DNA of 64,000 nucleotides from Streptococcus ictaluri 707-05 (GTDB lineage Bacteria; Bacillota; Bacilli; Lactobacillales; Streptococcaceae): NCBI RefSeq assembly GCF_000188015.2, contig NZ_AEUX02000006.1, positions 434,001 to 498,000 of the forward strand, read 5' to 3'. Shown piece by piece: positions 28,926 to 38,540 of this stretch (position 1 is its first letter; each line of letters starts with the position of its first letter). The notes under the pieces were generated by a model. It saw only the letters and a program-made list of their open reading frames with translations, ran no database searches and was not told where the DNA came from. The position numbers and the translations under genes were made by a program.

Positions 28926-29859
28926 TTCTATGTCTCCTGTAACCAAATTTTGTAAGGATTAGGAAATTAAAGACCATTGTATGAAACCATCTATTTTTCC
29001 GGAATCCAAATCGTCTTATAGCCCTTATTCGTTCATAAAACGGTCTCTCTAAGAGATGAACATAAGCCTCAATCATTTCTTGATCATTTGGTTTTAATTG
29101 TAATTCTAATAATAATTTTGCTTGCTGCTGACTAGAATCAATCAGCCACCAATACTTACTGACTAACTGATGTGGTCTAAGCCAATTTTTCATGCGTTTT
29201 GACCAGGTTCTAGCTCCCAAAACGTTACTATCGTGCTGACGGTAAAGCTCTGTTGGTTTTTCTAGATAAACTAGCTTTCCAAGGGCTGCTGCGAGTAAAG
29301 CAAGATACCAATCATGCATCAATAATCCTTGATGAGTCTTCCAATGCTTGGCCAAGGCATGGTTGATTAGCATGGTTCCGCCTGTCACTGTGTTTTCAGT
29401 TAGTTCTTGAAGCAGACTTGTATTAGCATGATGAGATTGTGTTTTAATAATGCTTTCGTGAGTCACTTCCAGTGACTGATTCACCACTTTTAAATCAGTA
29501 TAAACCAACAAAGGACTCTTACTATCATGCTTTTTAGCTTCTTCTAAAGTCCACTCTAATTTCTGTTTTAACCAAATATCATCTTGGTCACTAAAAAAAT
29601 AAAAATCAGCTTCTTTATGTTTTAAAAGGGTGTAGAAATTCTTAATCACACCAAAATTTTCTTGTTGATTAGGATTAATGAAGTGAATCCTCTCATCTTG
29701 AGAAACAAATTTCTCAATAATTGCCCGTGTTCCATCACTAGAGCCATCATCTCGAATGTAAAGATTCCAATTCGTCACTGTTTGCTGTTGTATACTTTTA
29801 ATCTGTTCGGCTAAAAAGCGTTCTCCATTGTAAGTGGATAACAATATATTAATGTTCAT
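28909..29859 (-). CDS. gacC: GT2 rhamnosyltransferase GacC
   Basis: 316 residues. NILLSTYNGERFLAEQIKSI, IRDDGSSDGT and FFSDQDDIW are GT2 rhamnosyltransferase signatures like RgpB. In S. pyogenes the GacB/GacC pair starts and extends the rhamnan on the lipid carrier. It overlaps gacB by 11 bases. Intact. Confidence 0.87.
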   Translation of the reverse strand: MNINILLSTYNGERFLAEQIKSIQQQTVTNWNLYIRDDGSSDGTRAIIEKFVSQDERIHFINPNQQENFGVIKNFYTLLKHKEADFYFFSDQDDIWLKQKLEWTLEEAKKHDSKSPLLVYTDLKVVNQSLEVTHESIIKTQSHHANTSLLQELTENTVTGGTMLINHALAKHWKTHQGLLMHDWYLALLAAALGKLVYLEKPTELYRQHDSNVLGARTWSKRMKNWLRPHQLVSKYWWLIDSSQQQAKLLLELQLKPNDQEMIEAYVHLLERPFYERIRAIRRFGFRKNRWFHTMVFNFLILTKFGYRRHRNGIIE

Positions 29860-31003
29860 TTAAAAATAAAGCCTCGTACTCCCCTACAATTTTTTCCCAA
29901 GTATAATCATCTAAAATACGCTGTTTGGCCACTTCTCCTAATGATAAATTTTCTGGAACTTGATCTAATTGATTAATCAAGGCTCTTAGTTGACCCTTTT
30001 CTTTAGACCAGTAAAGAGCTCCTTCTTTAGCAACAGATCGATTAAAATCAACATCTAAGACTAAGTTAGTATTGGTATGAGCCAAAGCTTCGAGAAGGCC
30101 TGGATTAGTCCCTCCAACCTCATGACCATGAATATAAGCAAAAGCTTGCTCACGGATATAAGTCACCAAATCCTTATCGTACTGAGTGCCTAAAAATTTA
30201 ACACGTTTATCTCGATCGCAAGCAGTCTTGGCACATAGCTCTTCAAAGTAAGGGTTATTGTCATGGTTACAAATAATGACTAGATCGCGTTGACTTGAAG
30301 AGGCCATGAATTCAGAGATAGCCTTTTCATAGTTGTTTTCAGGCACAAAGCGTCCTAAAATGAGATAATACTGTTTTTCTTTAATGTCAAAAAAATCAAA
30401 ATAATCTCTTACTTTTTGATCTTGTGCTTGAAGCGTGGATGCTTTTGTCTCTGTTCCATAAGCAATAAAAGTCGTCTTAGACCATGGATAGGCTGATTGA
30501 ATATAAGTCTCAATTCCTTGATTGTCTGAAATTACTAAATCAGCAGTCTTTGTCATTTGTTGCTCAGCATATTTCAAATAAGCTTGAACAGGCCTAGACC
30601 ATTTGGAACGTTTCCATTCTAGTCCGTCGGGATTGATAAAGAAACGACCACCTGCTTGATGAATTTTTCTGACAAATGGCGCCATAAAAGCTCCAATGGT
30701 ATTGCCTAAGACATAAAAAATAGGTGCCTTAATCTGGTGCTTTTGGCAAAAGGACAAGGCATAAGTAATAGCTAAGATGTCATAAGCAATAACTCTGGCA
30801 GGGCCAAGTTTGGGAGGATTGATGTAAAAACAATCAGCACCTTTATAATCAAAGTGACTGTGATGCTTACTATCACTTAAACAAGCCACATGGTAGTGAA
30901 TATCGGGACTTTTTTGATGACTAATCATTTCATCCACAAAGGTTTCAAAACCACCATATTTAGCGGGTAATCCACGGCTTCCAATGATAAAAACATCTTG
31001 CAT
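29849..31003 (-). CDS. gacB: GT4 rhamnosyltransferase GacB (RgpA-like)
   Basis: 384 residues opening DVFIIGSRGLPAKYGGFETF (DUF1972 type) with a GT4 C-terminal domain (LILGRFVPENNYEKAI, HGHEVGGTNPGLLEAL). GacB puts the first rhamnose on lipid-linked GlcNAc in S. pyogenes. It has its own extended -10 promoter, 36-44 bases upstream, and begins the long B to L operon. Confidence 0.88.
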   Translation of the reverse strand: MQDVFIIGSRGLPAKYGGFETFVDEMISHQKSPDIHYHVACLSDSKHHSHFDYKGADCFYINPPKLGPARVIAYDILAITYALSFCQKHQIKAPIFYVLGNTIGAFMAPFVRKIHQAGGRFFINPDGLEWKRSKWSRPVQAYLKYAEQQMTKTADLVISDNQGIETYIQSAYPWSKTTFIAYGTETKASTLQAQDQKVRDYFDFFDIKEKQYYLILGRFVPENNYEKAISEFMASSSQRDLVIICNHDNNPYFEELCAKTACDRDKRVKFLGTQYDKDLVTYIREQAFAYIHGHEVGGTNPGLLEALAHTNTNLVLDVDFNRSVAKEGALYWSKEKGQLRALINQLDQVPENLSLGEVAKQRILDDYTWEKIVGEYEALFLNEH

Positions 31004-31038
31004 AGCATACTACCCCATTCTAAAATATAATCTGTCCT

Positions 31039-31047
31039 ATTATACCA
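31039..31047 (-). promoter_or_regulatory. Extended -10 promoter of gacB-L
   Basis: The minus strand reads TGGTATAAT, a perfect extended -10, with the predicted start about 30 bases before the gacB ATG. The -35 is weak. It follows the gacA terminator, so gacB-L can be expressed separately. Confidence 0.75.
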
Positions 31048-31080
31048 TATTTATAGTATCTAGGCGACCATTAAACAAGG

Positions 31081-31110
31081 AAAAAGAGCTGAAAACGACT
31101 AATCAACTCT
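31081..31110 (-). terminator. Terminator after gacA
   Basis: AGAGTTGA and TCAGCTCT pair (one T-G) around a 10-base loop on the minus strand, then four T. It lies 13 bases downstream of the gacA stop. Confidence 0.7.
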
Positions 31111-31122
31111 CTTTTTTTTGCT

Positions 31123-31977
31123 TTATTTGTTAAGGTCTTGTTTGTAAAAAGCAGCTAAGGCTTCTTGCCAAGTCGGAATGATAAAACCGGTTGCTTTAGC
31201 TTTGTCTAGATTCATCGTCGAATTCAAAGGGCGTTTTGCTTTAGCAGGAAAGGCTGAAGAATCAACCGGTACCACTTCAACGTCGGTATCCTTAAGAATC
31301 TCTTTAGCAAAATCATACCAAGTTGTGTCTTCTTTAGCATCATTTGATAAATGGTAATACCCATAGTCTTTTTTATTTTCTGCCAAATAACACATAAATT
31401 CAGCTAATGTCCTAGTCCAAGTTGGACGACCATGTTGGTCATTGACGACTGTCAAACGTGAATGATTTTTAGCAAGGTTTTGCATGGTGAAAACAAAGTT
31501 TTTGCCATAATGACCAAAAACCCATGCTGTACGAATAATATAAGATTGTGGTGCGTAGGTTTCAACAGCTATTTCACCTAAACGCTTGGTGCGACCGTAT
31601 TCGGTTTTAGGATCAGGTGTGTCTGATTCAACCCATTCCTGACCAACTGGTTTTTCACCATCAAAAACATAGTCGGTTGAAATATAAACCAAGGTTGCGC
31701 CATATTGACCACAAACTTTAGCGATATTTTCACTTCCCTTAACATTAATAGCCTCGTTCAGGGCCTTTCCTTCATCTTCTGCTGCATCAACAGCTGTGTA
31801 AGCTGCACAATGATAAACCAAGGTTGGTTTGACTTGAGCAAAAACTTCTTCCACCTTATCTAAATCAGTAATATCCATTTCTGCCACATCAACAGCAACA
31901 TACTCAGTCTGTCTTTCATCCAATAAGTAACGCAACTCTGTCCCTAATTGACCATTACTGCCTGTAATTAAAATCAT
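31123..31977 (-). CDS. gacA: dTDP-4-dehydrorhamnose reductase
   Basis: The last step of dTDP-L-rhamnose synthesis, the donor for the polyrhamnose backbone. 284 residues from ATG 31977, which has AAAGGAGAA before it; the frame is open to 32076 but without a site. Rossmann motif ITGSNGQLG, catalytic STDYVFDG and YGRTKRLGE (Tyr/Lys pair). The sequence is close to, but not the same as, S. pyogenes GacA as I remember it. Confidence 0.94.
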   Translation of the reverse strand: MILITGSNGQLGTELRYLLDERQTEYVAVDVAEMDITDLDKVEEVFAQVKPTLVYHCAAYTAVDAAEDEGKALNEAINVKGSENIAKVCGQYGATLVYISTDYVFDGEKPVGQEWVESDTPDPKTEYGRTKRLGEIAVETYAPQSYIIRTAWVFGHYGKNFVFTMQNLAKNHSRLTVVNDQHGRPTWTRTLAEFMCYLAENKKDYGYYHLSNDAKEDTTWYDFAKEILKDTDVEVVPVDSSAFPAKAKRPLNSTMNLDKAKATGFIIPTWQEALAAFYKQDLNK

Positions 31978-32057
31978 CTTTTTTCTCCTTTGAGCTATGA
32001 TTCTTTCTGACTGAAGTACCAAAAGAATCCTTAGGTTTTCTTCACTTATTCTACACC

Positions 32058-32081
32058 AAAAAAGGGAATATTTCATCCCTT
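32058..32081 (-). terminator. Terminator of the DUF59 gene
   Basis: AAGGGA and TCCCTT flank an 8-base loop, with TTTTTT following on the minus strand, 9 bases after the gene. Confidence 0.75.
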
Positions 32082-32089
32082 GACTACTA

Positions 32090-32428
32090 TTATCGAATAC
32101 CTAATGCAATTCTTGCATATCGACTCATCTTATCAACTGTCCATGCCGGATACCAGACTAACTTCACTTCAGCTTTCGTTACTTCCGGAACATCTCGCAT
32201 GGCATCGTAAATTTGATCAGTTAATAAATCGGCTAACGGGCACCCCATTGTGGTGAGCGTCATATCGATTTCGGTATAACCATTATCCGAAAAACGGATT
32301 TCATAAATCAGACCTAAATTAACAATATCAATCCCAAGCTCAGGGTCAATAACAGTTTCTAAGGCTTCAAGAATACGATCCTTTATTTTTGCAACTTGTT
32401 CTTCAGAATATTTTTTATCATCTGTCAC
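32090..32428 (-). CDS. DUF59 metal-sulfur cluster assembly protein (SufT/PaaD-like)
   Basis: 112 residues from a GTG start, AGGAG 11 bases upstream. VIDPELGIDIVNLGLIYEI and TTMGCPLADLL (conserved Cys) mark the MIP18/DUF59 family, which helps mature iron-sulfur proteins. It lies between rpoD and gacA, all on the minus strand but each with its own terminator. The precise client is unknown. Confidence 0.85.
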   Translation of the reverse strand: MTDDKKYSEEQVAKIKDRILEALETVIDPELGIDIVNLGLIYEIRFSDNGYTEIDMTLTTMGCPLADLLTDQIYDAMRDVPEVTKAEVKLVWYPAWTVDKMSRYARIALGIR

Positions 32429-32464
32429 GACGTATCACTCTCCTACCTTCCAATCTATACGATC

Positions 32465-32503
32465 AAAGATTGAAGAACACCTATCCGACACTCTTCAATC
32501 TTT
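32465..32503. repeat. 12-base-pair perfect hairpin upstream of the DUF59 gene
   Basis: AAAGATTGAAGA (32465-32476) and TCTTCAATCTTT (32492-32503) surround a 15-base loop. No T run follows in either direction, so it is more likely an RNA or protein binding element than a terminator. It sits in the 230-base gap between the DUF59 gene and rpoD, whose other part (about 32520-32640) is unusually GC-rich and non-coding. Confidence 0.6.
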
Positions 32504-32637
32504 GCTTCTTTCAAATGTAATTTTTAACTCGCCACTTCGAAAGCACTCCCAGTCTAGCGCTCCTTTTTTCGTTTCCAGAGAGCGGTTAGACACCACACTG
32601 TTTTCCGAGGCTCGTTTTTTATTTCAAGCTCGCCGTT

Positions 32638-32660
32638 AAAAAGGTCCCCCGGACCTTTTT
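32638..32660 (-). terminator. Terminator of dnaG-rpoD
   Basis: AAAAAGGTCC, a three-base loop and GGACCTTTTT form a perfect 10-pair hairpin that includes the rpoD stop codon. Confidence 0.92.
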
Positions 32661-33768
32661 AATCCTCAATAAAGTCTCTTAATTGTTTGCTACGACTTGG
32701 ATGGCGAAGTTTACGAAGCGCTTTAGCTTCAATCTGACGAATACGTTCGCGAGTAACATTGAAAACCTTACCCACATCTTCTAACGTACGCATCTTACCA
32801 TCATCTAAACCAAAACGTAAACGAAGAACGTTTTCTTCACGGTCCGTAAGAGTGTCTAATACTTCATCTAATTGTTCACGCAAGACAACACGCGTTGTGT
32901 AGTCAACAGGGTTTTCAATAACCTCATCTTCAATAAAGTCACCTAAATGACTGTCATCTTCTTCCCCAATTGGTGTTTCTAAAGAAACGGGTTCTTGAGC
33001 AATTTTTAGAATTTCACGAACCTTATCAGGTGTCATTTCCATACGCTCTGCAATCTGCTCTGGCGTTGGATCTTGTCCAAGTTCTTGTAATAAATTACGT
33101 TGCTCACGCACTAATTTATTGATAGTTTCAACCATGTGTACTGGGATACGAATGGTACGTGCTTGATCAGCAATGGCACGTGTGATAGCTTGACGAATCC
33201 ACCAAGTGGCATAAGTCGAAAACTTAAAGCCCTTGGAATAATCAAATTTATCAACAGCTTTCATAAGCCCCATATTACCTTCTTGAATAAGGTCCAGAAA
33301 TTGCATACCACGACCTACGTAGCGTTTGGCAATAGAAACCACCAAACGTAAGTTAGCTTCTGCCAAACGTTGCTTAGCTTCAAGGTCTCCTTGCGCAACC
33401 GCAACTGCAAGTACTTTTTCTTCCTCGCTTGAAAGCAAAGGAACAACCCCAATTTCTTTAAGATACATACGAACAGGGTCATTGACTTTAGCAGAGTTAC
33501 TACCAATCAACTCCTCATCTGTTAGTTCTTCGGGTTTTGGCTCTTCAACAATGTATTTAGAAGAAGGATTTCCTTCTTTATCTGTAATGGAAATACCACC
33601 GTCTGTTAATCGCTCAAGCAAATCATCAATTTGATCAGCATCTAAAGTAAATGGAATCACAAGTTTCTCAGTGACTTCATCGTCTACTGCTGTTCCATCT
33701 TTTTTGTGATGACGAATAAACTCTGCCACTTGAACATTAAAAGTTGTAATTTCTTTTTCTTTTGCCAT
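32659..33768 (-). CDS. rpoD: RNA polymerase primary sigma factor
   Basis: 369 residues with region 1.2/2 ([30 protein letters not shown] in substance, and the -10 binding [16 protein letters not shown]), region 3 and the region 4 helix-turn-helix ([21 protein letters not shown]). It reads as SigA/RpoD. It follows dnaG by 8 bases in the macromolecular synthesis operon. Intact. Confidence 0.96.
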   Translation of the reverse strand: MAKEKEITTFNVQVAEFIRHHKKDGTAVDDEVTEKLVIPFTLDADQIDDLLERLTDGGISITDKEGNPSSKYIVEEPKPEELTDEELIGSNSAKVNDPVRMYLKEIGVVPLLSSEEEKVLAVAVAQGDLEAKQRLAEANLRLVVSIAKRYVGRGMQFLDLIQEGNMGLMKAVDKFDYSKGFKFSTYATWWIRQAITRAIADQARTIRIPVHMVETINKLVREQRNLLQELGQDPTPEQIAERMEMTPDKVREILKIAQEPVSLETPIGEEDDSHLGDFIEDEVIENPVDYTTRVVLREQLDEVLDTLTDREENVLRLRFGLDDGKMRTLEDVGKVFNVTRERIRQIEAKALRKLRHPSRSKQLRDFIED

Positions 33769-33776
33769 ATTTTCCT

Positions 33777-35561
33777 CTATTCCATTCTTCTTTTTTGAGC
33801 AATTAAGTTTTCTAAAACTTCTAGAGCCTGTTGATGGTCACCTTTGTTGCTAGACTCTCTAACTTGCTTAGCTTGTTTATGCACTTCTCTTTGCTCCATC
33901 AACTTTGTGCGCTTCATTAAAATATCTTCAATCTCACCGGGAGCAATATCAAGGGGGAGACTTTCTTCTAAGACTTGATAATAAGCCTGGCTAATATCTT
34001 CAGGTAATTGAGATAAGTCATAAGATGTCAGCTCTCCATTGGTTTTCAACTGTTGATAGATGACCTGAAAATTAGGCGTATCAAATGCAAAATCTTCTCG
34101 GTGACGAAATTCATTTAAGAGATAGTCATGATGTAAGAGACGATGCAATAAATGCCTTTCTGTCTTCACCAAGGCTGTCACGCTTTTAGTCACAGGAAGA
34201 CTAATCTCCCTGGCAACCGGTGCAGGTTGATTTTGTCTAGTTTGCCTATCTAGAATTCGTACCGCATTGACAGACTGCTCCACTTGAAAATAATCAAAAT
34301 CAGGCAAGCTATCAGCCACTTTATTAATATAAGAGTTCTGAGCTGTAATTGATTGGGAACTAGCAATTATCTTAGCTATCCTTTCGACATAGGCAATTTG
34401 AGCTTGTAAATTATCCATGTTTTCAGGTTTTAAGTAGTCAATCAAAAACTCAATGCTACTAATTCTTGATTGTTTCAACAGTTCCGTAAAAGCTTGAGGG
34501 GAATGCTTTTGAACAAAATCATCCGGATCCATCTTATTGGGTAATTTTACAATTTCCACCACAAAATCTTTGAGCAGCTCCAGCGACTTAGCAATAGCAT
34601 TTTGACCCGCATCATCTCCATCATAAGTAAGAATGACCTTTTTGGTAACTTGCTTGAGGTGAAATACATGTTCTGGAGTTAGAGCCGTTCCCATTGAAGC
34701 TACCGCATTCTCACAACCTGATCGATAAGCAGCGATAACATCCATAAAACCTTCCATTAGAAAGACTTCATGAGTTTTTGTAATAATAGGCTTAGCCTTA
34801 TCTAAATGGTAGAGTTCGTAAGATTTATTAAAGAGAACTGTCCCTCTTGAATTTTTGTATTTAGCTAGTTGCTTATTCAAATCAGCTTCTGACCATATGC
34901 GCCCTGAAAAGGCGATGACTCGTCCCTTGTCATCAGAAAGAGGGAACATAATCCGATTTCTAAAGGCGTCATACATGGTATTAGAGCGTTCTGATAAATT
35001 AAAGAGTCCTGAATCAGCCAAGTCTTTTTCTTGATAAGTTTTGGCTAAACGCTGATAGAGATAATCATTTTCATCCGGAGACAATCCAATGCGAAAATGC
35101 TCAATCAAGGCATCATCAAGTCCTCTTTCATAGAGATATTGTCTCGCTTCTTGACCAATCTTAGTGGTCATCAAAACCGCGTGATAAAACTTAGCCGCAT
35201 CTTCATGTAGTGCTATTAAGTTTTGGTGTACACCTTGCTTAGGACTTGTGGATACCTCATGTGTCGGTGCAATATCTACCGATATCCCTGCCTTATCAGC
35301 AGCAATTTGGACACTCTCTAAAAAAGGAACTTGTCTATAATCTTCTATAAATTTAAAAACATCCCCAGATTTTCCACAACCAAAGCAGTGGTAAAATTGT
35401 CTATCTTCAATAACATTGAAGGAGGGAGTTTTTTCTTTATGAAAGGGACACAGTCCAAGATAGTGTCTGCCAGAACGTGTCAATTTGACAACTTCTCCGA
35501 TGACATCAACAATGTTGACACTATTTTTAACCTGGGAAATCATTTCTTTGTCAATTGCCAA
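33777..35561 (-). CDS. dnaG: DNA primase
   Basis: Makes RNA primers for replication. The start is set at TTG 35561: GGGGAGGTG lies 5-7 bases upstream, whereas ATG 35588 would begin only about a dozen bases after the predicted transcription start with no ribosome site. The 594-residue product has the zinc motif [11 protein letters not shown]...CFGCGKSGD, the TOPRIM core ([25 protein letters not shown]) and a C-terminal helicase-binding region. First gene of dnaG-rpoD. Confidence 0.93.
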   Translation of the reverse strand: MAIDKEMISQVKNSVNIVDVIGEVVKLTRSGRHYLGLCPFHKEKTPSFNVIEDRQFYHCFGCGKSGDVFKFIEDYRQVPFLESVQIAADKAGISVDIAPTHEVSTSPKQGVHQNLIALHEDAAKFYHAVLMTTKIGQEARQYLYERGLDDALIEHFRIGLSPDENDYLYQRLAKTYQEKDLADSGLFNLSERSNTMYDAFRNRIMFPLSDDKGRVIAFSGRIWSEADLNKQLAKYKNSRGTVLFNKSYELYHLDKAKPIITKTHEVFLMEGFMDVIAAYRSGCENAVASMGTALTPEHVFHLKQVTKKVILTYDGDDAGQNAIAKSLELLKDFVVEIVKLPNKMDPDDFVQKHSPQAFTELLKQSRISSIEFLIDYLKPENMDNLQAQIAYVERIAKIIASSQSITAQNSYINKVADSLPDFDYFQVEQSVNAVRILDRQTRQNQPAPVAREISLPVTKSVTALVKTERHLLHRLLHHDYLLNEFRHREDFAFDTPNFQVIYQQLKTNGELTSYDLSQLPEDISQAYYQVLEESLPLDIAPGEIEDILMKRTKLMEQREVHKQAKQVRESSNKGDHQQALEVLENLIAQKRRME

Positions 35562-35604
35562 ATCTACACCTCCCCATAAAAATCCCATTATAGTTTTACA
35601 TTTT

Positions 35605-35633
35605 ATTATACCATTGGAGAGGGGCTTTGTAAA
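35605..35633 (-). promoter_or_regulatory. Promoter of dnaG-rpoD
   Basis: TTTACA (35633-35628), a 17-base spacer and TATAAT (35610-35605), with TGG before the -10. A strong sigma-70 promoter that supports the TTG start of dnaG. Confidence 0.85.
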
Positions 35634-35655
35634 TTTAAAAACCTAAGTAATTCCA

Positions 35656-35685
35656 TTGGATTTTGATACTTAATTATGATATGAT
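35656..35685 (+). promoter_or_regulatory. Probable promoter of mscL
   Basis: TTGGAT (35656-35661), an 18-base spacer and TATGAT (35680-35685), about 30 bases before the ATG. Confidence 0.6.
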
Positions 35686-35714
35686 TAATTTAACTAAAAA
35701 AAGGGGGAATTCTA

Positions 35715-36089
35715 ATGATTAAAGAACTAAAACAATTCTTATTCAGAGGAAATATTATTGACCTTGCTGTGGCTGTTATCATTGGTAGTGCATTTGGTGC
35801 TATTGTGACATCATTTGTCAATGACATTATTACGCCACTTATCTTAAATCCAGCTTTAAAAGCTGCCAATGTGGAAAATATCGCTCAATTAACTTGGAAT
35901 GGCGTTAAATATGGTAGTTTCTTAAGTGCTGTGATTAACTTCCTTATCGTTGGTACCAGTCTTTTCTTTGTTGTAAAAGCAGCTGAAAAAGCAATGCCTA
36001 AGAAAGAAGAGGAAAAAGTTGTCGAGGTTGCTGCTCCTACTCAAGAAGAACTCTTAATTGAAATTCGTGATTTATTAGCACGTAAATAA
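35715..36089 (+). CDS. mscL: Large-conductance mechanosensitive channel
   Basis: 124 residues. IKELKQFLFRGNIIDLAVAV is the MscL N-terminus with the gate helix TM1, then an extracellular loop, TM2 (AVINFLIVGTSLFFVV) and a charged C-terminal helix (KKEEEKVVEV). The pentamer opens under membrane tension to release solutes. GGGGG precedes the ATG. Monocistronic with its own terminator. Confidence 0.95.
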   Translation: MIKELKQFLFRGNIIDLAVAVIIGSAFGAIVTSFVNDIITPLILNPALKAANVENIAQLTWNGVKYGSFLSAVINFLIVGTSLFFVVKAAEKAMPKKEEEKVVEVAAPTQEELLIEIRDLLARK

Positions 36090-36114
36090 ACCATTTCATT
36101 CTGATTATTCATTT

Positions 36115-36147
36115 AAGTCCTAGAAACTTTTTCTAGGACTTTTTTTA
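36115..36147 (+). terminator. Terminator of mscL
   Basis: AAGTCCTAGAA and TTCTAGGACTT pair perfectly around ACTTT, followed by seven T. Confidence 0.92.
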
Positions 36148-36164
36148 TGGAAAACCCTCAACAG

Positions 36165-36195
36165 ACAAAAAACAACCTACCAATGGCAGGTTGTT
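36165..36195 (-). terminator. Terminator of rpsU
   Basis: AACAACCTGCC and GGTAGGTTGTT pair (one G-T) around three bases on the minus strand, then TTTTTT; the plus strand also ends in T, so it works in both directions. Confidence 0.88.
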
Positions 36196-36212
36196 TTTAT
36201 TATCTAAATAAA

Positions 36213-36389
36213 TTAGAATTTTTTACGTTTGCGAGCTGCTTCTGACTTACGTTTACGCTTTACAGAAGGTTTTTCGTAGAATTCACGTTTACGTGATTCT
36301 TGAAGAGTACCAGCTTTAGTAACAGAACGTTTGAAGCGACGAAGAGCATCGTCAAGTGATTCATTTTTACGTACTACTGTTTTTGACAT
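36213..36389 (-). CDS. rpsU: 30S ribosomal protein S21
   Basis: 58 residues from ATG 36389 (GAGGAGGTGAAACAC before it), [19 protein letters not shown], with a very basic C-terminus. The frame is open to 36425 but only this start has a ribosome site. It is unlinked here from dnaG by the plus-strand mscL gene. Confidence 0.95.
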
Positions 36390-36527
36390 GTGTTTCACCT
36401 CCTCAAGATATTGTAACATTTTCACGTTCTAAACCATATTACCTAATTTTTAAAAGAAAGTCAATGCTCTTTTTTGAAAATTTTCATTCATAAGTCTTAA
36501 TAACTGATTAATCAACTGCTTTTCCTG

Positions 36528-37313
36528 TTAAGCAGCTTCCTTAATAAAATCTTTATACTTATCTTCTTTCTCAAGCTTTTCAATTACCTTATCAATGGTC
36601 TTTTTGAGGTCTTTATTACCTTTAGGCATTGCTACTGCTTTAGCATCGCCATCAGCCGTTGTTAATTTTAAAGAAGCTAAAGCTAAATCAGGGTTTTGTG
36701 CTAAAAATCCAGCCGCTACTGGCCCTTCTAAGTCTACAGCATCTACTTGTCCAGATTTTAATTCATTGATAGCCTCTCCCATAACGGTTAAGGAAATAGT
36801 ATTAGCTTTTTTAAGTTGCTCTTTAACTAAAGTTTCTTCAATACTTCCTTTTAAAACAGCTACTTTTTTCCCATCTAGATTTGACATTTCTGTATAATCT
36901 TTCAAATCTGTGGCTTTCACTAAGATAGCATTTTCTGTTTCATAGTAGGGTTTCGAAAAATCATAAACCTTAGCACGTTCTTTAGTATAAGAGAGCCCCG
37001 AAATAGCAATATCTGCTTTTCCTGTTTGAAGGCTAGATAAGACATTGTCAAAACTCATGGAAGATAACTCAAGTGTCACCCCTAATTCGTCAGCAATAGC
37101 TTTAGCTAAGTCAATATCAGCCCCTACAATGATATCTTTGCCATCAATAAGAGCCTTAAATTCAAAAGGAGCATAATCTGGACTTACTGCAACCACAAGT
37201 TTTCCTTTTTCCTTGATGTTAGCTTCTAATTGGTTGTCCTTATTTTGCCCACAGGCAACTAATGTGATCAGAGATAAGATGGCTATACTACTTACTATTA
37301 ATTTCTTCATCAT
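36528..37313 (-). CDS. Amino-acid ABC transporter substrate-binding lipoprotein
   Basis: 261 residues. Signal peptide with lipobox LVAC and lipidated Cys21, then a family 3 solute-binding fold (LVVAVSPDYAPFEF, GADIDLAKAIADELG, DIAISGLSYTKERA). Such proteins capture polar or basic amino acids. No permease or ATPase gene is adjacent, so it must work with a transporter encoded elsewhere. It lies 20 bases downstream of a broken aminotransferase gene and was probably cotranscribed with it. Substrate not deducible. Confidence 0.87.
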   Translation of the reverse strand: MMKKLIVSSIAILSLITLVACGQNKDNQLEANIKEKGKLVVAVSPDYAPFEFKALIDGKDIIVGADIDLAKAIADELGVTLELSSMSFDNVLSSLQTGKADIAISGLSYTKERAKVYDFSKPYYETENAILVKATDLKDYTEMSNLDGKKVAVLKGSIEETLVKEQLKKANTISLTVMGEAINELKSGQVDAVDLEGPVAAGFLAQNPDLALASLKLTTADGDAKAVAMPKGNKDLKKTIDKVIEKLEKEDKYKDFIKEAA

Positions 37314-37333
37314 GTTATATTTATTCCTTTTTA

Positions 37334-38497
37334 TTAATGATAGTCCTTGTTATATTGAATTATTATACTAAAGTCAATATAATATTGAATATTTTTTAAT
37401 TTTTGAGATAAGGCCAATAAACCTGCTTCTAAGCACTCTGTTGAACATCCATAACCTATGCGAATGTAACCCTCCTGACCAAAGCAAGTTCCTGGAACTA
37501 CTAAGGTACCGTACTCAGCTAACAAGTCATTAGCAAATGTTTGGATATCTTCTTGAATATTTAATTTGACAAAAGCTATGGATACCTGATTGGGCTTGAT
37601 GTAGGAAACCTTTTCTTCCTGCGAAACCCACTGATCTAATATGGCCAAGTTTTTTTCAATGATATGTTGATTGCGGTCTAAAATCTGAGCTGCTGCTTGT
37701 AAGGCTAAAGTAGCTAGTTGGTCACTAATCACACCCGCACTAATCATAGTATAATCTCGATAAGTTTGCAGTTGGCGACAAATCTCTGAAGAAGACAAAA
37801 GCCATCCCACACGGATACCTGGTAAAGAAAAGGTTTTGGACATACTGTTGGTCGAAATACCCTTATCATAATAATCAGCAACTGCCAAAAAGCGCGTCGA
37901 CGAAAAAGAATGGTAGACTTCATCACATAAGATATAAAGATCATATTTGCGGGCAATCGTGATCAATTCGTTAAGATAGCTTTCTGTCATGTAAGCTCCG
38001 GTTGGATTATTACCATTAGTAATAATAATCATTTTTGTCTCTGGTCTAATGAGGTTCTCCAAGTCGGCTAAATCAGGTAATCACCTGTCTTCTGCCCTAG
38101 CATGCCATAAATCAACCTTTGCTCCTAAGGATCGGGGCATATCATAGAGTTGTTGATAGCCTGGATATTGGATGATGACATGATCATCTCTGTTAATTAA
38201 GCCGTAGATGGCTAACAAATTGACTCCTGTAGCACCATTGGTTTGTAAAACATTATCAGAACTTTGATTTTGGTATAAAGCGGCAACATCCTCTTTAAAG
38301 GCCATAGATCCCTCAATCCATCCGTAATCCAACACAAGACTTTGCAAATCAACATAAAACTGGTTGGGATCTTGTCCACTTAAGGTTAATAACTCCTCTA
38401 AAGATAAGGCCAAAACAGAAGAACCAGCAATATCATATTTAGCCAAGTGCTCCTTTTCATTAAGCCATTCTTCTACACCAAATGCTGGCAATTCCAT
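37334..38497 (-). pseudogene. PLP-dependent class I/II aminotransferase, in-frame stop
   Basis: A fold-type I aminotransferase of about 387 codons, interrupted by TGA at 38083-38081. Both halves are in the same frame: the N-terminal part ends WHARAEDR, then the stop, then LPDLADLENLIRPETKM. A TGG to TGA change fits, since the family has an aromatic or glycine residue before LPDL. The C-terminal half holds NNPTGAYM, CDEVYHSF and the PLP lysine SMSKTFSLPGIRVGW. GGAGG precedes the ATG. An IS982-family element also splits its promoter, so the gene is very probably silent. It may serve amino-acid metabolism with the adjacent binding protein. Confidence 0.88.
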
Positions 38498-38526
38498 ACC
38501 TTAACCTCCTATAGGTATTTTTATAT

Positions 38527-38532
38527 AAAATA
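38527..38532 (-). promoter_or_regulatory. -10 box of the aminotransferase gene, separated from its -35 by an IS
   Basis: TATTTT on the minus strand. The matching TTGACA lies at 39523-39518. Removing the IS and one copy of its 7-base target repeat would place them exactly 17 bases apart. Confidence 0.65.
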
Positions 38533-38540
38533 CAGAATAA

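Noticed and set aside
31978-32076. 33-residue extension of GacA
   Set aside because: It lacks a ribosome site and family homology; AAAGGAGAA lies before ATG 31977.
17068-32076. A novel biosynthetic cluster
   Set aside because: Apart from one extra glycosyltransferase, gene order and motifs follow the known streptococcal rhamnose polysaccharide locus.
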